Below are positions 25,812-35,300 of a stretch of 64,000 bases of DNA, piece by piece (within the stretch, counting starts at the first letter, position 1; each line of letters begins with the position of its first letter). The translations under genes and the position numbers were made by a program. This stretch comes from Dehalococcoidia bacterium (GTDB lineage: Bacteria > Chloroflexota > Dehalococcoidia > Tepidiformales > Tepidiformaceae), in the NCBI GenBank assembly GCA_022824925.1, contig JAJDYW010000019.1:1-64000 (forward strand), given 5' to 3'. The notes below the pieces were generated by a model. The model saw only the letters and a program-made list of their open reading frames with translations. It had not been told where the DNA came from and made no database searches.

Positions 25812-26615
25812 CTAGCCGGCGGCCCAGGCGCGCGCTTCCTCCGACGCCACCCAGTGGAGGGCGTTGTGGAGGAGCGTGCGGAAGCCCTCGCTCTCGTAGC
25901 TGCCGGGGCCGTCGCCGAGGTAGGTAGCGACAACGGGCGAGTTGCCGCTCTTCTTCGCCCACACGACGAGGTTGCTGCCCTCGGGGTGGGACCAGCGGTC
26001 CTTCTCCTCCTGGGGCGCCATGGGCGGCGGGTTGAAGTGCTCCTGCACCATGGGGAAGCCGGTGCGCATGAGCGGCAGGATGTCCGGCGACGACTCGAAG
26101 ACCTTGGAGACGAGGTAGAGCTCGTCCTGCACGTCGAAGCCGTCCTCGATGCCGGCGACGACGGGGTGGCCGGCGGCGGCGGGGTCGGGCGTGACCTTGC
26201 CGAGCACGTTGCCGCGCGGGTCGGCGCCGCCACCGCGGTAGCCGGAGCCGGGGGTGAGCTCGCCGTAGACCTCGCCTTCCCTGAGGAGGAAGGAGGCGCC
26301 GCTGACCTCGCGCCAGCCCGGCCAGGCGGGCCACTGCACGAGCGCGTGGTTCATCAGGAAGATGCCCTTGCCGCTCTCAAGGAGGGCGGCGATGCTCGCC
26401 TGGTACTCTTCGGGCGCGGGGGAAAAATCGACGCCCCACATGTCGTAGAAGCAGACGGCGTCGTACGCGGCCACGTTCTCGGGGCGCAGGAGGACCTGCG
26501 CGGCGGGCTGCTCGACCTGCGTGGTGAGCAGCTCCGGGTTGTCGTCGAACATGGAGTAGAAGCCGTTGTAGTTGAAGCCGTGCCCCTTGGTCACGACCAG
26601 CACGTTCACCGCCAT
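25812..26615 (-). CDS. ThuA-like domain protein, copy 1
   Basis: The 267-residue protein starts at an ATG (MAVNVLVVTKGHGFNYNGF) and has the ThuA-like/class-I glutamine-amidotransferase-type fold. Its features are an N-terminal VLVVTKGH strand, YDAVCFYDMW, a GKGIFLMNHALVQWPAW turn, GHPVVAGIEDGF, and a C-terminal HPEGSNLVVWAKKSG with HNALHWVAS. The last two are typical of ThuA proteins, where a His/Arg/Tyr pocket binds carbohydrate-like ligands. The cysteine-glutamine amidotransferase triad is not evident. It is next to a close paralogue (26662-27483), with 46 bases between them. The role is unknown. Confidence 0.75.
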   Translation of the reverse strand: MAVNVLVVTKGHGFNYNGFYSMFDDNPELLTTQVEQPAAQVLLRPENVAAYDAVCFYDMWGVDFSPAPEEYQASIAALLESGKGIFLMNHALVQWPAWPGWREVSGASFLLREGEVYGELTPGSGYRGGGADPRGNVLGKVTPDPAAAGHPVVAGIEDGFDVQDELYLVSKVFESSPDILPLMRTGFPMVQEHFNPPPMAPQEEKDRWSHPEGSNLVVWAKKSGNSPVVATYLGDGPGSYESEGFRTLLHNALHWVASEEARAWAAG

Positions 26616-26661
26616 GGTTCCGTTCCTTCCCTGTGTTACTCGCCCCGGCGGGGCGGGCTCG

Positions 26662-27483
26662 CTAGCCGGCGGCCCAGGCGCGCGCATCCTCCGACGCCAC
26701 CCAGTGGAGGGCGTTGTGGAGGAGCTTGCGGAAGCCCGCGTTGGCGTAGCAGTTGGGCCCGTCGCCAATCTGCATGGCGACGACGGGCGAGTTGCCGCTC
26801 TTCTTCGCCCAGACGACGAGGTTGCTGCCCTCCGGGTGGTCCCAGCGCGCCTGCTCCTCGGCGGGAGCGAGCGGCGGCGGGTTGAAGTTCTCCTTGACCA
26901 TCGGGTAGTCGGTGCGCATGAGCGGCAGGATGCCCGGCTGAGCCTCGAAGGTCTTCGAGGTCAGGTAGAGCTCGTCCTCGATGGTGAAGGGATCGACGCC
27001 GTCGAGGACGGGGTGGCCGGCGGCGGCGGGGTCGGCGGAGACGGTGCCCTCGGGGTTGCCGCGCGGGTCGACGGCGCCACCGCGGTAGCCGGAGCCGGGG
27101 GTGAACTCGCCGAAGACCTCGCCCTCGGTCAGAAGGAAGGAGGTGCCGCTCACGTCGCGCCACTCGGGCCAGGCGGGCCACTGCACGATGGCGTGATTCA
27201 TCATGACGATGCCCTTCCCGCTCTCAAGGAGGGCGGCGATGCTCTGCTTGTACTCCTCGGGCGCCGCGACGAAGCTGGCGCCGCCGTCGGGGCTCTCCGT
27301 GCCCCACATATCGTAGAAGCAGACGGCTTCGTACTCGGCCACGTTCTCGGGGCGCAGCATCACCTGCGCGGCCGGCTGCTCCACCTGCGTGGTGAGCAGC
27401 TCCGGGTCCTCATCGAACATGGCGTAGAAGCCGTTGTAGTCGAACGGGTGGCCCTTCGTGACGACCAGGATCTTGACGGCCAT
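26662..27483 (-). CDS. ThuA-like domain protein, copy 2
   Basis: The 273-residue protein is a close paralogue of the preceding gene. The same segments appear in order (VVTKGHPFDYNGF, EAVCFYDMWG, HAIVQWPAWPEW, GHPVLDGVDPF, HPEGSNLVVWAKKSGNSPVV), with a 6-residue insertion (TESPDGGASF) after the DMWG turn. Both genes lie on the reverse strand with the SDR gene upstream, so they are probably co-transcribed. Retention of two copies suggests a heteromer or two related substrates. That is inference. Confidence 0.75.
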   Translation of the reverse strand: MAVKILVVTKGHPFDYNGFYAMFDEDPELLTTQVEQPAAQVMLRPENVAEYEAVCFYDMWGTESPDGGASFVAAPEEYKQSIAALLESGKGIVMMNHAIVQWPAWPEWRDVSGTSFLLTEGEVFGEFTPGSGYRGGAVDPRGNPEGTVSADPAAAGHPVLDGVDPFTIEDELYLTSKTFEAQPGILPLMRTDYPMVKENFNPPPLAPAEEQARWDHPEGSNLVVWAKKSGNSPVVAMQIGDGPNCYANAGFRKLLHNALHWVASEDARAWAAG

Positions 27484-27507
27484 GGCGCGCTCCTTTCGGC
27501 GGTGCGG

Positions 27508-28341
27508 CTAGCTGGGAATGCGATCGTAGGCGTCGAGAATGGCCTGGAAGCGGGCCTCGACGGCGGGCTGGGTCTCGGGGTGGCTGACCACGTAGAGGTT
27601 GTTCTCGCGGATGGAGCGGAGGACCTTCGCAGCGAGATCCTCGGGCTCGAGCATCTCCTGGGGGACGCTCTCGCCGGGGAGCGTCGAGCGGAGGGGATCG
27701 ATCGGAGCGATCTCCGGGCCGCCGTACTCGTCGGGGCGGTTGCGGCCGGCCTCGACGATGCGGGAGCGCACGCCGCCGGGGCAGAGCACGGACACGCCGA
27801 TGTTGTGCGGGGCGAGATCGAGGGCGAGCGCCTCGGAGATGCCGACGACGCCGTACTTGGCGGTCGAGTAGGAGGAGATGCCGGGGGTGGCCGGAGCAAC
27901 GAGGCCGGCGATGGAGGCAGTGTTCACGATGTGGCCGCCCTCGCCGGCCGCGACCATGCGCGGCAGGAAGGCCTGGATGCCGTAGATCACGCCGTACAGG
28001 TCGACGCCGACGACCCAGTCCCAGTCCGCCTCGGTCATGTCCTGGGCGAGCTTGAAGGTGACGACGCCGGCGTTGTTGCAGAGCACGTGGCAGCCGCCGA
28101 ACGTGTTGTAGGCGGCGTCGGCGAGTTCTTCCATGGAGGCGCGGCTGGTGACGTCGTTCTTGACAGCGATGGCGCGCACGCCGTGCTCCTCGACGGCGGC
28201 GACGGTGCCGGCGGCGGCGTCCATGTCGATCTCGCCGATCACGACGTTCATGCCCTCCTGGGCGAAGGCAACGGCCATTCCCCTGCCGATGCCACCACCA
28301 CCCCCGGTGATGACCGCTGTGCGACCACGAAACTCTTCCAC
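27508..28341 (-). CDS. Short-chain dehydrogenase/reductase
   Basis: This 277-residue SDR has an NAD(P)-binding TGGGGGIGRG (residues 12-21), an acidic residue after strand 2 (IGEID, favouring NAD), CNNAGV near 92, a catalytic Ser in NTASIAG, and Tyr-x3-Lys as YSTAK. The C-terminal region differs from simple fabG-type enzymes and is extended (RSTLPGESVPQEMLEPEDLAAKVL). It is the first gene of a reverse-strand unit with the two ThuA proteins. Together they could act on a sugar- or polyol-like compound (inference). The substrate is unknown. Confidence 0.85.
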   Translation of the reverse strand: MEEFRGRTAVITGGGGGIGRGMAVAFAQEGMNVVIGEIDMDAAAGTVAAVEEHGVRAIAVKNDVTSRASMEELADAAYNTFGGCHVLCNNAGVVTFKLAQDMTEADWDWVVGVDLYGVIYGIQAFLPRMVAAGEGGHIVNTASIAGLVAPATPGISSYSTAKYGVVGISEALALDLAPHNIGVSVLCPGGVRSRIVEAGRNRPDEYGGPEIAPIDPLRSTLPGESVPQEMLEPEDLAAKVLRSIRENNLYVVSHPETQPAVEARFQAILDAYDRIPS

Positions 28342-28393
28342 TCGACACCTCCTGGCGGGGCGGCAGTCTACACGCTACCCGCGAATTTCGTCC

Positions 28394-28413
28394 GGTTCGC
28401 AGGGGTTCGCAGG
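28394..28413 (+). repeat. Tandem 10-bp repeat upstream of purB
   Basis: GGTTCGCAGG occurs twice head to tail, 12 bases before a TAAGAT box (28426-28431) that could be the -10 of the purine operon. It may be an operator or chance. Confidence 0.3.
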
Positions 28414-28476
28414 GACGCTCCGGCGTAAGATGGAGGCGATGGCAGTGGCCCAACCCCGGTTCCCCAGGAGCGCCCC

Positions 28477-29772
28477 GTGATCCCCCGCTACTCGCGGCCC
28501 GAGATGGCCGCCCTCTGGAGCGAGCAGGCGAAGTTCGAACGCTGGCTCGAGGTCGAGATCGCCGTCTGCGAGGCGCGCGCCGCCGCGGGCGAGATGCCCG
28601 TGGAGGCGGCGCAGCGCATCCGCGCGAACGCCACTTTCGATGTCGACAAGGTGAACGAGTACATCGCGGTCACGCACCACGACATGACCGCCTTCCTCCA
28701 GTCGGTGGCGGAGTCGCTCGGCGAGGAGTCCCGTTATGTCCATTACGGCCTCACGACCAGCGACGTCTGGGACACCGCCACGGCGCTGCAGCTGCGGGAC
28801 GCGAGCGACCTGCTGATCGCCGGTGTCGACAAGCTGACGGCAGCGCTGGAGAACCTCGCGCGGGAGCACCGCGATACACTCTGCGCGGGACGCACGCACG
28901 GCGTCCACGCCGAGCCGACGACGTTCGGGCTGAAGGTGGCGGTGTGGGTGGCGGAGATGCGACGCAACTGCGAGCGGCTGCTGGCCGCGCGCGAGACGAT
29001 CGCGGTGGGGGCGATCAGCGGGGCGGTGGGGACGCACGCCTCCATCCCTCCGGAGATCGAGGAAGCGACCTGCCGCACCCTCGGACTGGGGGTGGAGCAC
29101 GCCTCGACGCAGGTCATCCAGCGCGACCGGCACGCGCAGTTCGTGAGCGCGCTGGCGCTCACGGGCGCCTCGCTGGAGAAGTTCGCGACGGAGATCCGGG
29201 GGCTGCAGCGCACGGAGGTGCTGGAGGCGGAGGAGCCCTTCGCGGCCGGCCAGACGGGGTCGAGCGCGATGCCCCACAAGCGCAACCCGGAGAAGTGCGA
29301 ACGCATTACGGGGCTGGCGCGGGTGCTGCGCGGCTACGCGACCACGGCCACGGAGAACGTCGCCCTCTGGCATGAGCGCGATATCAGCCACTCCTCGACG
29401 GAGCGCATCGTCTTCCCCGACGCCTGCCTCCTGCTCGACTACATGCTCGCGCTGTTCACCGACATCGCGGAGGACCTGGTGGTCTACCCGGAACGGATGC
29501 GGGAGAACCTGGATCGTTCGTACGGGCTGGTGTTCTCGCAGCGGGTGCTGCTGGAGCTGATCGAGACCGGGCTGAGCCGGCAGGAGGCGTACGGCCTCGT
29601 GAAGCGCAACGCGATGGTCGCCTGGCAGGAGCGGGAACCGTTCCTCTCGCTGCTGCTGGCGGACGAGGACGTGACTTCGCGCCTGGAGGAGGAGCGGCTG
29701 CGCTCGCTCTTCGACTACGGGTACTACCTGCGCAACGCCGGCTCGACCTTCGAGCGGCTCGGCCTGACGTGA
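28477..29772 (+). CDS. purB: Adenylosuccinate lyase
   Basis: PurB cleaves SAICAR to AICAR and adenylosuccinate to AMP, both with release of fumarate. The 431-residue protein has the family N-terminus (IPRYSRPEMAALWSEQAKFERWLEVE) and the THHDMTAF and HYGLTTSDVWDT active-site loops. It also has RTHGVHAEPTTFGLK and the fumarase-type signature GSSAMPHKRNPEKCE at about 262-276. The GTG start has CAGGAG six bases upstream. Its stop overlaps the next start by four bases. It leads a purB-membrane protein-purC-purS operon. Confidence 0.96.
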   Translation: MIPRYSRPEMAALWSEQAKFERWLEVEIAVCEARAAAGEMPVEAAQRIRANATFDVDKVNEYIAVTHHDMTAFLQSVAESLGEESRYVHYGLTTSDVWDTATALQLRDASDLLIAGVDKLTAALENLAREHRDTLCAGRTHGVHAEPTTFGLKVAVWVAEMRRNCERLLAARETIAVGAISGAVGTHASIPPEIEEATCRTLGLGVEHASTQVIQRDRHAQFVSALALTGASLEKFATEIRGLQRTEVLEAEEPFAAGQTGSSAMPHKRNPEKCERITGLARVLRGYATTATENVALWHERDISHSSTERIVFPDACLLLDYMLALFTDIAEDLVVYPERMRENLDRSYGLVFSQRVLLELIETGLSRQEAYGLVKRNAMVAWQEREPFLSLLLADEDVTSRLEEERLRSLFDYGYYLRNAGSTFERLGLT

Positions 29773-30569
29773 ACGAGGAGCCCGCCCCGGGCATCCGCCA
29801 ACCGACCGACAAACCGGGCGTGGGCGAGACGCTGAGCGCGGCCTTCGGGCTGATGCGGGACTACCCGCGCGAGACGATGCTGCCGCTGCTAACCATCCAG
29901 GCGCCCCTCGTGCTGGGAACGATCCTGCTGACGATCCTGCTGTACAGCAGCGTGTTCGCGGACCAGATGTACCCGGAGGGAGGCATTATCGGCGCGAGCG
30001 AAGGGGGCGCGCAGGTCTTCGTGCTCGTCATCGTGGTGGCGGCGGGGGCGGTGCTCGGGGTGATCGGGCAGGGGGCGACGATCGTCTCCGTGGCGGCGGT
30101 CGCGCAGGGTCAGTCGGTTACCCTCTCGGAAGCACTCGATCCCGCCTTCACGCGGCTGGGGGGCCTGATCGCGCTCACCGTGATCTTCGCCGTCGCCGGC
30201 GGGCTGCTCGCGTTCACGATCGTGGGCCTGGCGGTCATCCCGTTCCTGATCGCGCGCTTCGGCATCGCCTACCAGGTATACCTGCTGGAAGATCTCGGCC
30301 CGATCGACGCGCTCAGGCAGAGCTGGCGGACGATGAACGGCAACATGCTGCGGCTGCTCGGGATCCTGCTGGTCGGACTGGCGCTGCTGCTCCTCATCGG
30401 CCTGCTGGTGCCGGTGAGCCCCGGATCGGAATCGATGACCCGCGGCGCGCGCATGGCGATCGACGCATTGCTTCAGATCTTGCAGGGCGGCGTGGCGATC
30501 CCGGTGACGGTGTTTGCCCATGCCGCCGTGACCCTCTATTACCTACGTATCCGGGAGGAGACCCCATGA
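29769..30569 (+). CDS. Multi-helix membrane protein inside the pur operon
   Basis: The GTG start overlaps the purB stop (GTGA), and its stop overlaps the purC start (ATGA), so it is translationally coupled within the operon. The 266 residues include an N-terminal amphipathic segment (GVGETLSAAFGLMRDYPRETMLPLL) and about six hydrophobic helices. The motif YLLEDLGPIDALRQSWRTMNGNMLRLLGI resembles the glycerophosphodiester phosphodiesterase membrane-domain family seen in many Gram-positives. No catalytic domain is attached. Its role in a purine operon is unclear; transport or a housekeeping membrane role are guesses. Confidence 0.75.
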   Translation: MNEEPAPGIRQPTDKPGVGETLSAAFGLMRDYPRETMLPLLTIQAPLVLGTILLTILLYSSVFADQMYPEGGIIGASEGGAQVFVLVIVVAAGAVLGVIGQGATIVSVAAVAQGQSVTLSEALDPAFTRLGGLIALTVIFAVAGGLLAFTIVGLAVIPFLIARFGIAYQVYLLEDLGPIDALRQSWRTMNGNMLRLLGILLVGLALLLLIGLLVPVSPGSESMTRGARMAIDALLQILQGGVAIPVTVFAHAAVTLYYLRIREETP

Positions 30570-31462
30570 CCGACGTGGTAACCCAGACCGATCTGCCGGC
30601 GCCCATGACGCGCGGCAAGGTGCGCGACACCTACGACCTCGGCGACCACCTGCTGGTCGTCGCGACCGACCGCATCTCAGCGCTGGACCTGGTGCTGCCC
30701 ACGGGGATTCCCCGCAAGGGCGAGGTGCTGACGTGGCTCTCGGCCTGGTGGTTCGAGCGCATCGGTGAGGTGGTGCCCCACCACTTCGTCTCGGTCATCA
30801 CGGCGGAGAACGCGGAGGAGCTGGTGCCCTTCGCCCTGCCCGAGAACTGCCACGGCCGCTCGATGCTGGTGCGCAAGGCGAAGCCCTACGCGGCCGAGTG
30901 CATTATGCGCGGCTACATCTCGGGGACGGCCTGGCGCGAGTACAAGCGCGACGGGTCGGTGTGCGGGATCGCGCTTCCCGAGGGGTTGCTGGAGTCGCAG
31001 CGGTTCCCGGAGCCGATCTTCACACCCTCGACCAAGGCGGACGTGGGGCAGCACGACGAGAACATCGACTACGAGCGGCTCGAGGCGATCGTGGGCGCGG
31101 AACCCGCGAACGCGATGGCGAAGCGCACCCGCGCGGTCTACGACTACGCCCACCAGGTGGCGCTGGAGCGGGACATCATCATCGCCGACACGAAGCTCGA
31201 GTACGGGTTGCGCAACGAGGAGACGATCCTCATCGACGAGGTGCTGACGCCCGACAGCAGCCGCTTTTGGCCGCTCTCCGAGTACACGCCCGGCGGATCG
31301 CAGCCCAGCTTCGACAAGCAGCCGGTACGGGACTGGCTCTCCGGGACCGGCTGGAAGGACGGCGACCCCGCCCCGGACGTCCCTGACGACGTGGCGGGGG
31401 CCACGACGGAGCGCTACCTGACGGTCTACAAGATGCTCACGGGCGAGGATCTGCCCGCGTGA
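30566..31462 (+). CDS. purC: Phosphoribosylaminoimidazole-succinocarboxamide synthase
   Basis: PurC joins CAIR and aspartate with ATP to form SAICAR, which PurB in the same operon then cleaves. The 298-residue protein has the typical GKVRDTYDLGDHLLVVATDRISALD start, then GEVLTWLSAWWFE, the signature ECIMRGYISGTAWREY, FTPSTKADVGQHDENI, and the metal and substrate motif IIADTKLEYG followed by ILIDEVLTPDSSRFW. This is the longer PurC type (about 300 residues). It starts at an ATG overlapping the preceding stop and overlaps purS by four bases. Confidence 0.96.
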   Translation: MTDVVTQTDLPAPMTRGKVRDTYDLGDHLLVVATDRISALDLVLPTGIPRKGEVLTWLSAWWFERIGEVVPHHFVSVITAENAEELVPFALPENCHGRSMLVRKAKPYAAECIMRGYISGTAWREYKRDGSVCGIALPEGLLESQRFPEPIFTPSTKADVGQHDENIDYERLEAIVGAEPANAMAKRTRAVYDYAHQVALERDIIIADTKLEYGLRNEETILIDEVLTPDSSRFWPLSEYTPGGSQPSFDKQPVRDWLSGTGWKDGDPAPDVPDDVAGATTERYLTVYKMLTGEDLPA

Positions 31463-31722
31463 GCCGGTTCCTCGCCTCGATCGCGGTCACGCTGAAACCG
31501 ACGGTGAACGACCCGGAGGGGCTCACGATCGCATCGGCGCTGCACAGCCTCGGCTTCGCGGGGGTGGCGGGGGTGCGCTCGGGGAAGCTGTTCGAGGTGA
31601 CGATCGAGGCGGCGGGCGCGGACGAGGCGCAGGCCCTGGCCGAGGACATGTGCACGCGCCTGCTGGCGAACCCGGTGATCGAGCGGTTCCACTGCGAGGT
31701 CTCGGAAGAAGAGCCCGCCTAG
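31459..31722 (+). CDS. purS: Phosphoribosylformylglycinamidine synthase subunit PurS
   Basis: PurS is the small subunit that bridges PurQ and PurL in the multi-subunit FGAM synthase. The 87-residue sequence matches the family: ASIAVTLKPTVNDPEGLTIASALHSLGF, then a VRSGKLFEVTIE strand and a LLANPVIERFHCEV end. The GTG overlaps the purC stop. The expected purQ and purL do not follow here, because the next gene is convergent. The rest of the complex must be encoded elsewhere. Confidence 0.93.
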   Translation: MSRFLASIAVTLKPTVNDPEGLTIASALHSLGFAGVAGVRSGKLFEVTIEAAGADEAQALAEDMCTRLLANPVIERFHCEVSEEEPA

Positions 31723-32360
31723 GCTCCCTGAGACGGCCGCGGGGGCAGGTGGGAGGCGTCGTTGTGGCGACGCACGATGAGCCGCCCCGCTTCGTCCTGG
31801 TCGAGCTCGCTGATGCCGCAGTTCTTCATCGGAAAGCGCACACGGCGCCCGGCGGCCTCGGCTGCGCCGTGCATGCGCATCGCGACGTTGAGGGCGGACA
31901 CGACGACGCCCCCGTGCACGACCGCGATCGTTCGCCCATCGAACGCCATCAGCTCGGCCACGGCCTCGGCCACGCGCGCATCGAAGGCGGCCAGTCCCTC
32001 CTCGCCGGGAACGGGCGACCGCATGGGGCCGGAGCGGTCGCTGAGCCAGGTCCAGTCGGGGTACCGCTCGCGGGCCTGCAGGACGGTGAGGCCGCTGAGC
32101 TCGCCGAAGTCGTATTCCATGAGGCGCTCGTCGGTGGTCACCGCAAGCCCCACGGCCTCGCCGATGGCTTCCGCGGTGGCGAAGGCGCGGGCGAGGGGGC
32201 TCGCCACGAGGCGGTCCGCGCCGCCGTCCGCCTTGAGGCGCTCGGCGACGGCGGCCGCCTGCCGGCGGCCATGTTCGGTGAGTGGCTCGTCGCGCTGGCC
32301 CTGGATGAGACCGCGCACGTTCCCCTCGGATTCGCCGTGCCGGACCAGGAGGAGGGTCAC
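31719..32360 (-). CDS. Histidine phosphatase family protein (phosphoglycerate mutase-like)
   Basis: This 213-residue protein carries the RHG motif (LLLVRHGESEGNVRG) with the phospho-accepting His, Arg in LVASPLARAFATAEAIG, an acid position in MEYDFGELSGLTVLQ, and the second His in VVHGGVVVSAL. Relatives include alpha-ribazole phosphatases and broad-specificity small-molecule phosphatases. It converges on purS with a 4-base overlap of stops. No cobalamin gene is adjacent to narrow the substrate. Confidence 0.88.
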   Translation of the reverse strand: MTLLLVRHGESEGNVRGLIQGQRDEPLTEHGRRQAAAVAERLKADGGADRLVASPLARAFATAEAIGEAVGLAVTTDERLMEYDFGELSGLTVLQARERYPDWTWLSDRSGPMRSPVPGEEGLAAFDARVAEAVAELMAFDGRTIAVVHGGVVVSALNVAMRMHGAAEAAGRRVRFPMKNCGISELDQDEAGRLIVRRHNDASHLPPRPSQGA

Positions 32361-32367
32361 GGTCCGG

Positions 32368-35300
32368 CTACTCCGTGAGGCTGCGGTAGAGGGCGGGGAG
32401 GCGCCGGGGGAGGGACTCGATATCGCCCACGACCTCGTAGCCCATGTCCTCGCACATCGTCTTCAGGTAGTCGTGGCCGGCGCGGTCGACGGTAAGGGCG
32501 AAGGGGGTGATGCCCTCGCGCTTGGCCTCGTTGAGCGCCTGCTTGGTGTCGTGGATGGCGTATTCCTTCTCGGTGCGGTCGCGCCCGTAGCCGTGGTCCT
32601 GGGGGCGTCCGTCGCTGAGGAGGACGAGGATGCGGACCTTCGCCTCCGTCTCGCTGAGCTTGTGGACGGCGTGGCGGATGGCGGGCCCCATGCGGGTCGA
32701 GCGAATGGGCGTGACCTTGTCGATGCGCTTCTTGGTGGTCTCGCCGAACTGCTCGTCGAAGTCCTTGAGCACGTAGAACTCGACGTTGTCGCGCCCGTAG
32801 CCGCTGAAGCCGTAGATGCCGTAGTCGTCCCCGATCGTCTCGAGGGCGGTGATGAGGAGGACGGTCGCCTCCTTCTCGAGGTCGATGATGCGCTTGGGCG
32901 GGGCGGAGAGCTCCTGGCGGCGCTTCGTGACCCACCAGCTGAGGTACTTGCGGGGGTCGTCGTCGGAGTCGTCGTACTGCTGGTCGCGGCGCGCGATCTC
33001 CTCGTCCGTGGAGGCGGACATATCGAGGAGGAAGGCGATGGCGACGTCGCGCTCGACCTTGTTGCGGCGCCAGTAGATCTTGTCGGAGGGGCTGACGCCG
33101 GTGCGGAGGTCGATCATCCACTCGATGGCGGGATCGAGCTCGACATCCTCGCCGTCGGAGAGCTTCTTGATCTTGCGGAAGAGCTCGGGCTTCATCAGCT
33201 CGAACTGCTTGCGCGTCTGGGCGACGAGGGCGGCGTACTCCTTCAGCGTCTCGTCGTAGAACTCCTCTTCGCCTTCCTCCAGGTCCGCCTCCTTCACGGC
33301 GCACCAGCGAGGCTTGTAGTCCTGCGCGCGGAAGTCCCACTCGTCGTAGTAGTAGGTGGTGACGATGGGGGCGAGGGGCTCCTCGCCCTCCTCGGCGCCG
33401 GTGCTGAGGTCGCTCAGGGGCTGGTCCGACTGGGCGTCGCTATCGAGGGTGGGGGTGCCGGCTTCCTTCAGGAGGTTGGAGAGGAACATGCCGGTCGTGT
33501 TCTGGAGGTCGCCCTCGAGGAGGGAGTCGAGGTCGATCTCGGCGCTCTTCTCGAGGAGCTCCTTGAGCTGCTCCTCGGTGAGCTGGTCGGGCGAGATCTG
33601 GCCGGCATCGCCGAGCTCGGCGTCATCGCGGAGCTTCATCAGGAGCTGGACGAGCTCGGGCTTGAAGTCGCCGCGGAAGTCGATGTCCTGGGGGCTCTCG
33701 TAGTCCACATCGCCATCCTCGGCGTCGCCCATCTCCATCTCCATGGGGGCGCCCTCGCTGCCGAGCTCGCTCATATCGAGCTGGAAGGACTCCTGGTCCA
33801 TCTCGGGGAGGCCCTCCCATTCCTCCTCGCCCTCGTCCCGCTCGTTGCGGATGCTCATGGCGAGCTGGTAGAGGCGCAGGGTCGCCTCGGCCGTGTCCTC
33901 CACGCTCGCGCTCTCGGCCATGAGCTGCTGGAGGATGGAGACCCCGCTCGAGACGGCGTCCCGCTGGGCGGCCGGCCAGCGCACGGCGTCGATGCCATCG
34001 AGGCTGACGCGCACGAGGTTCTCGACGAACGCCTGGCGGAGCGGTAGCTCGCTGACTTCGGGCCGGCGCTCGAGCTCCTCGCGCTGCATGCGCGTGAGGG
34101 AGCGGCGGATGCCGGCGTAGTTGCGCTTGATGGCCGCGTCGATGCGCGTCCCCTCGGCGACCTTGTGGATGTCGCTCGCGAGCGTGCGGTCGGGGAACAG
34201 GTCGAAGAAGCGCTCAATCTCGGTCGCCGGGTTCGCGTCCGGCGCCTCGCGAATGGTGGGACGAAGGTCCTCGAAGAGCGTGGAGGGCCGGCTGAAGCTG
34301 AAGGCGAAACTCCCGAACTCGAGGCGCGCCGCCTGGTGCGTTGTGAAGACCTTCACGGCGGCGAAGTTCTCGTCCTTCCCGCGGTAGAGCTCCATCACCT
34401 CGGGCAGGTAGATGGTGGTGCCGTCGGTGCTGGCGCGCTCCTCATCGACCCAGCCGATGCCCTTCTCGGTGAGGACGGCGGAGGCGTGGATGCTGATGTT
34501 CTTGCCGGTGAGGGCCTTGCCGTACAGGCGAAGGACGTCGCCGACCTTGGACAGCTCGACGCGGGCGGAGAGGGTGTCGAGGACTTCCTCGCCGCGGCTG
34601 GACTGCAGGCGGAAGTAGGCCTCGCCGCCTTCGCGGCTGGAGGCGAGGATGCCGAGCCCGTGGTTCTGCCAGGCGCCCAGTTCGTCGATGCGGACCTTCT
34701 CCAGCACCTCGGGGGCGTTGCTGATGAAGTCCATGGCGGCGTAGGCGGAGTGGGGCGCGAGCTGCTCGGCGAGCTCGATGACGATGCCGTGGTCGTCGGG
34801 CTCGACCTCGCCGAGGGCGTGGGCGGCCTCCTCGAAGTACTGGAAGACGGAGCGGCTGTGGTCGCGGGCGACCTGCGCGGCGAGCGTCAGGTAGCGTTCG
34901 CGCACGGGCCCGTGGACGCGCTGGATGAGGGGCACGCCGCGGTCGAAGTAGAGGCGCGAATCGGCCCAGCTCGTCTGCGCGAGCTCGACGCCGAAGGTGA
35001 GGAAGGGCATGCGATCGTTGTGCTCGAGGCGGCCGAGCACCTCGGGGGCGGAGGTGAGGCAGGCGGCGGCGAGCTCGTACGAGTGGCGCGCAAGCTCGTC
35101 GAGGAAGAGGACGAGGCGGCCGGCGTGGCTCACGCGGATCGTGCCGAAGAGGTCGGGGCCGGCGTCGTAGAACTGGGCCGCGAGGGAGGAGCTCTTCCAG
35201 TTGCCCTTGTAGAGCCGGCGGCCGAAGTCGGCCCACTGGGCGAGGTGGTTGGGGCCGATGTGGGTGAGCGTGTCGGGGGCGCTGCGGAGGAAGGAGACGG

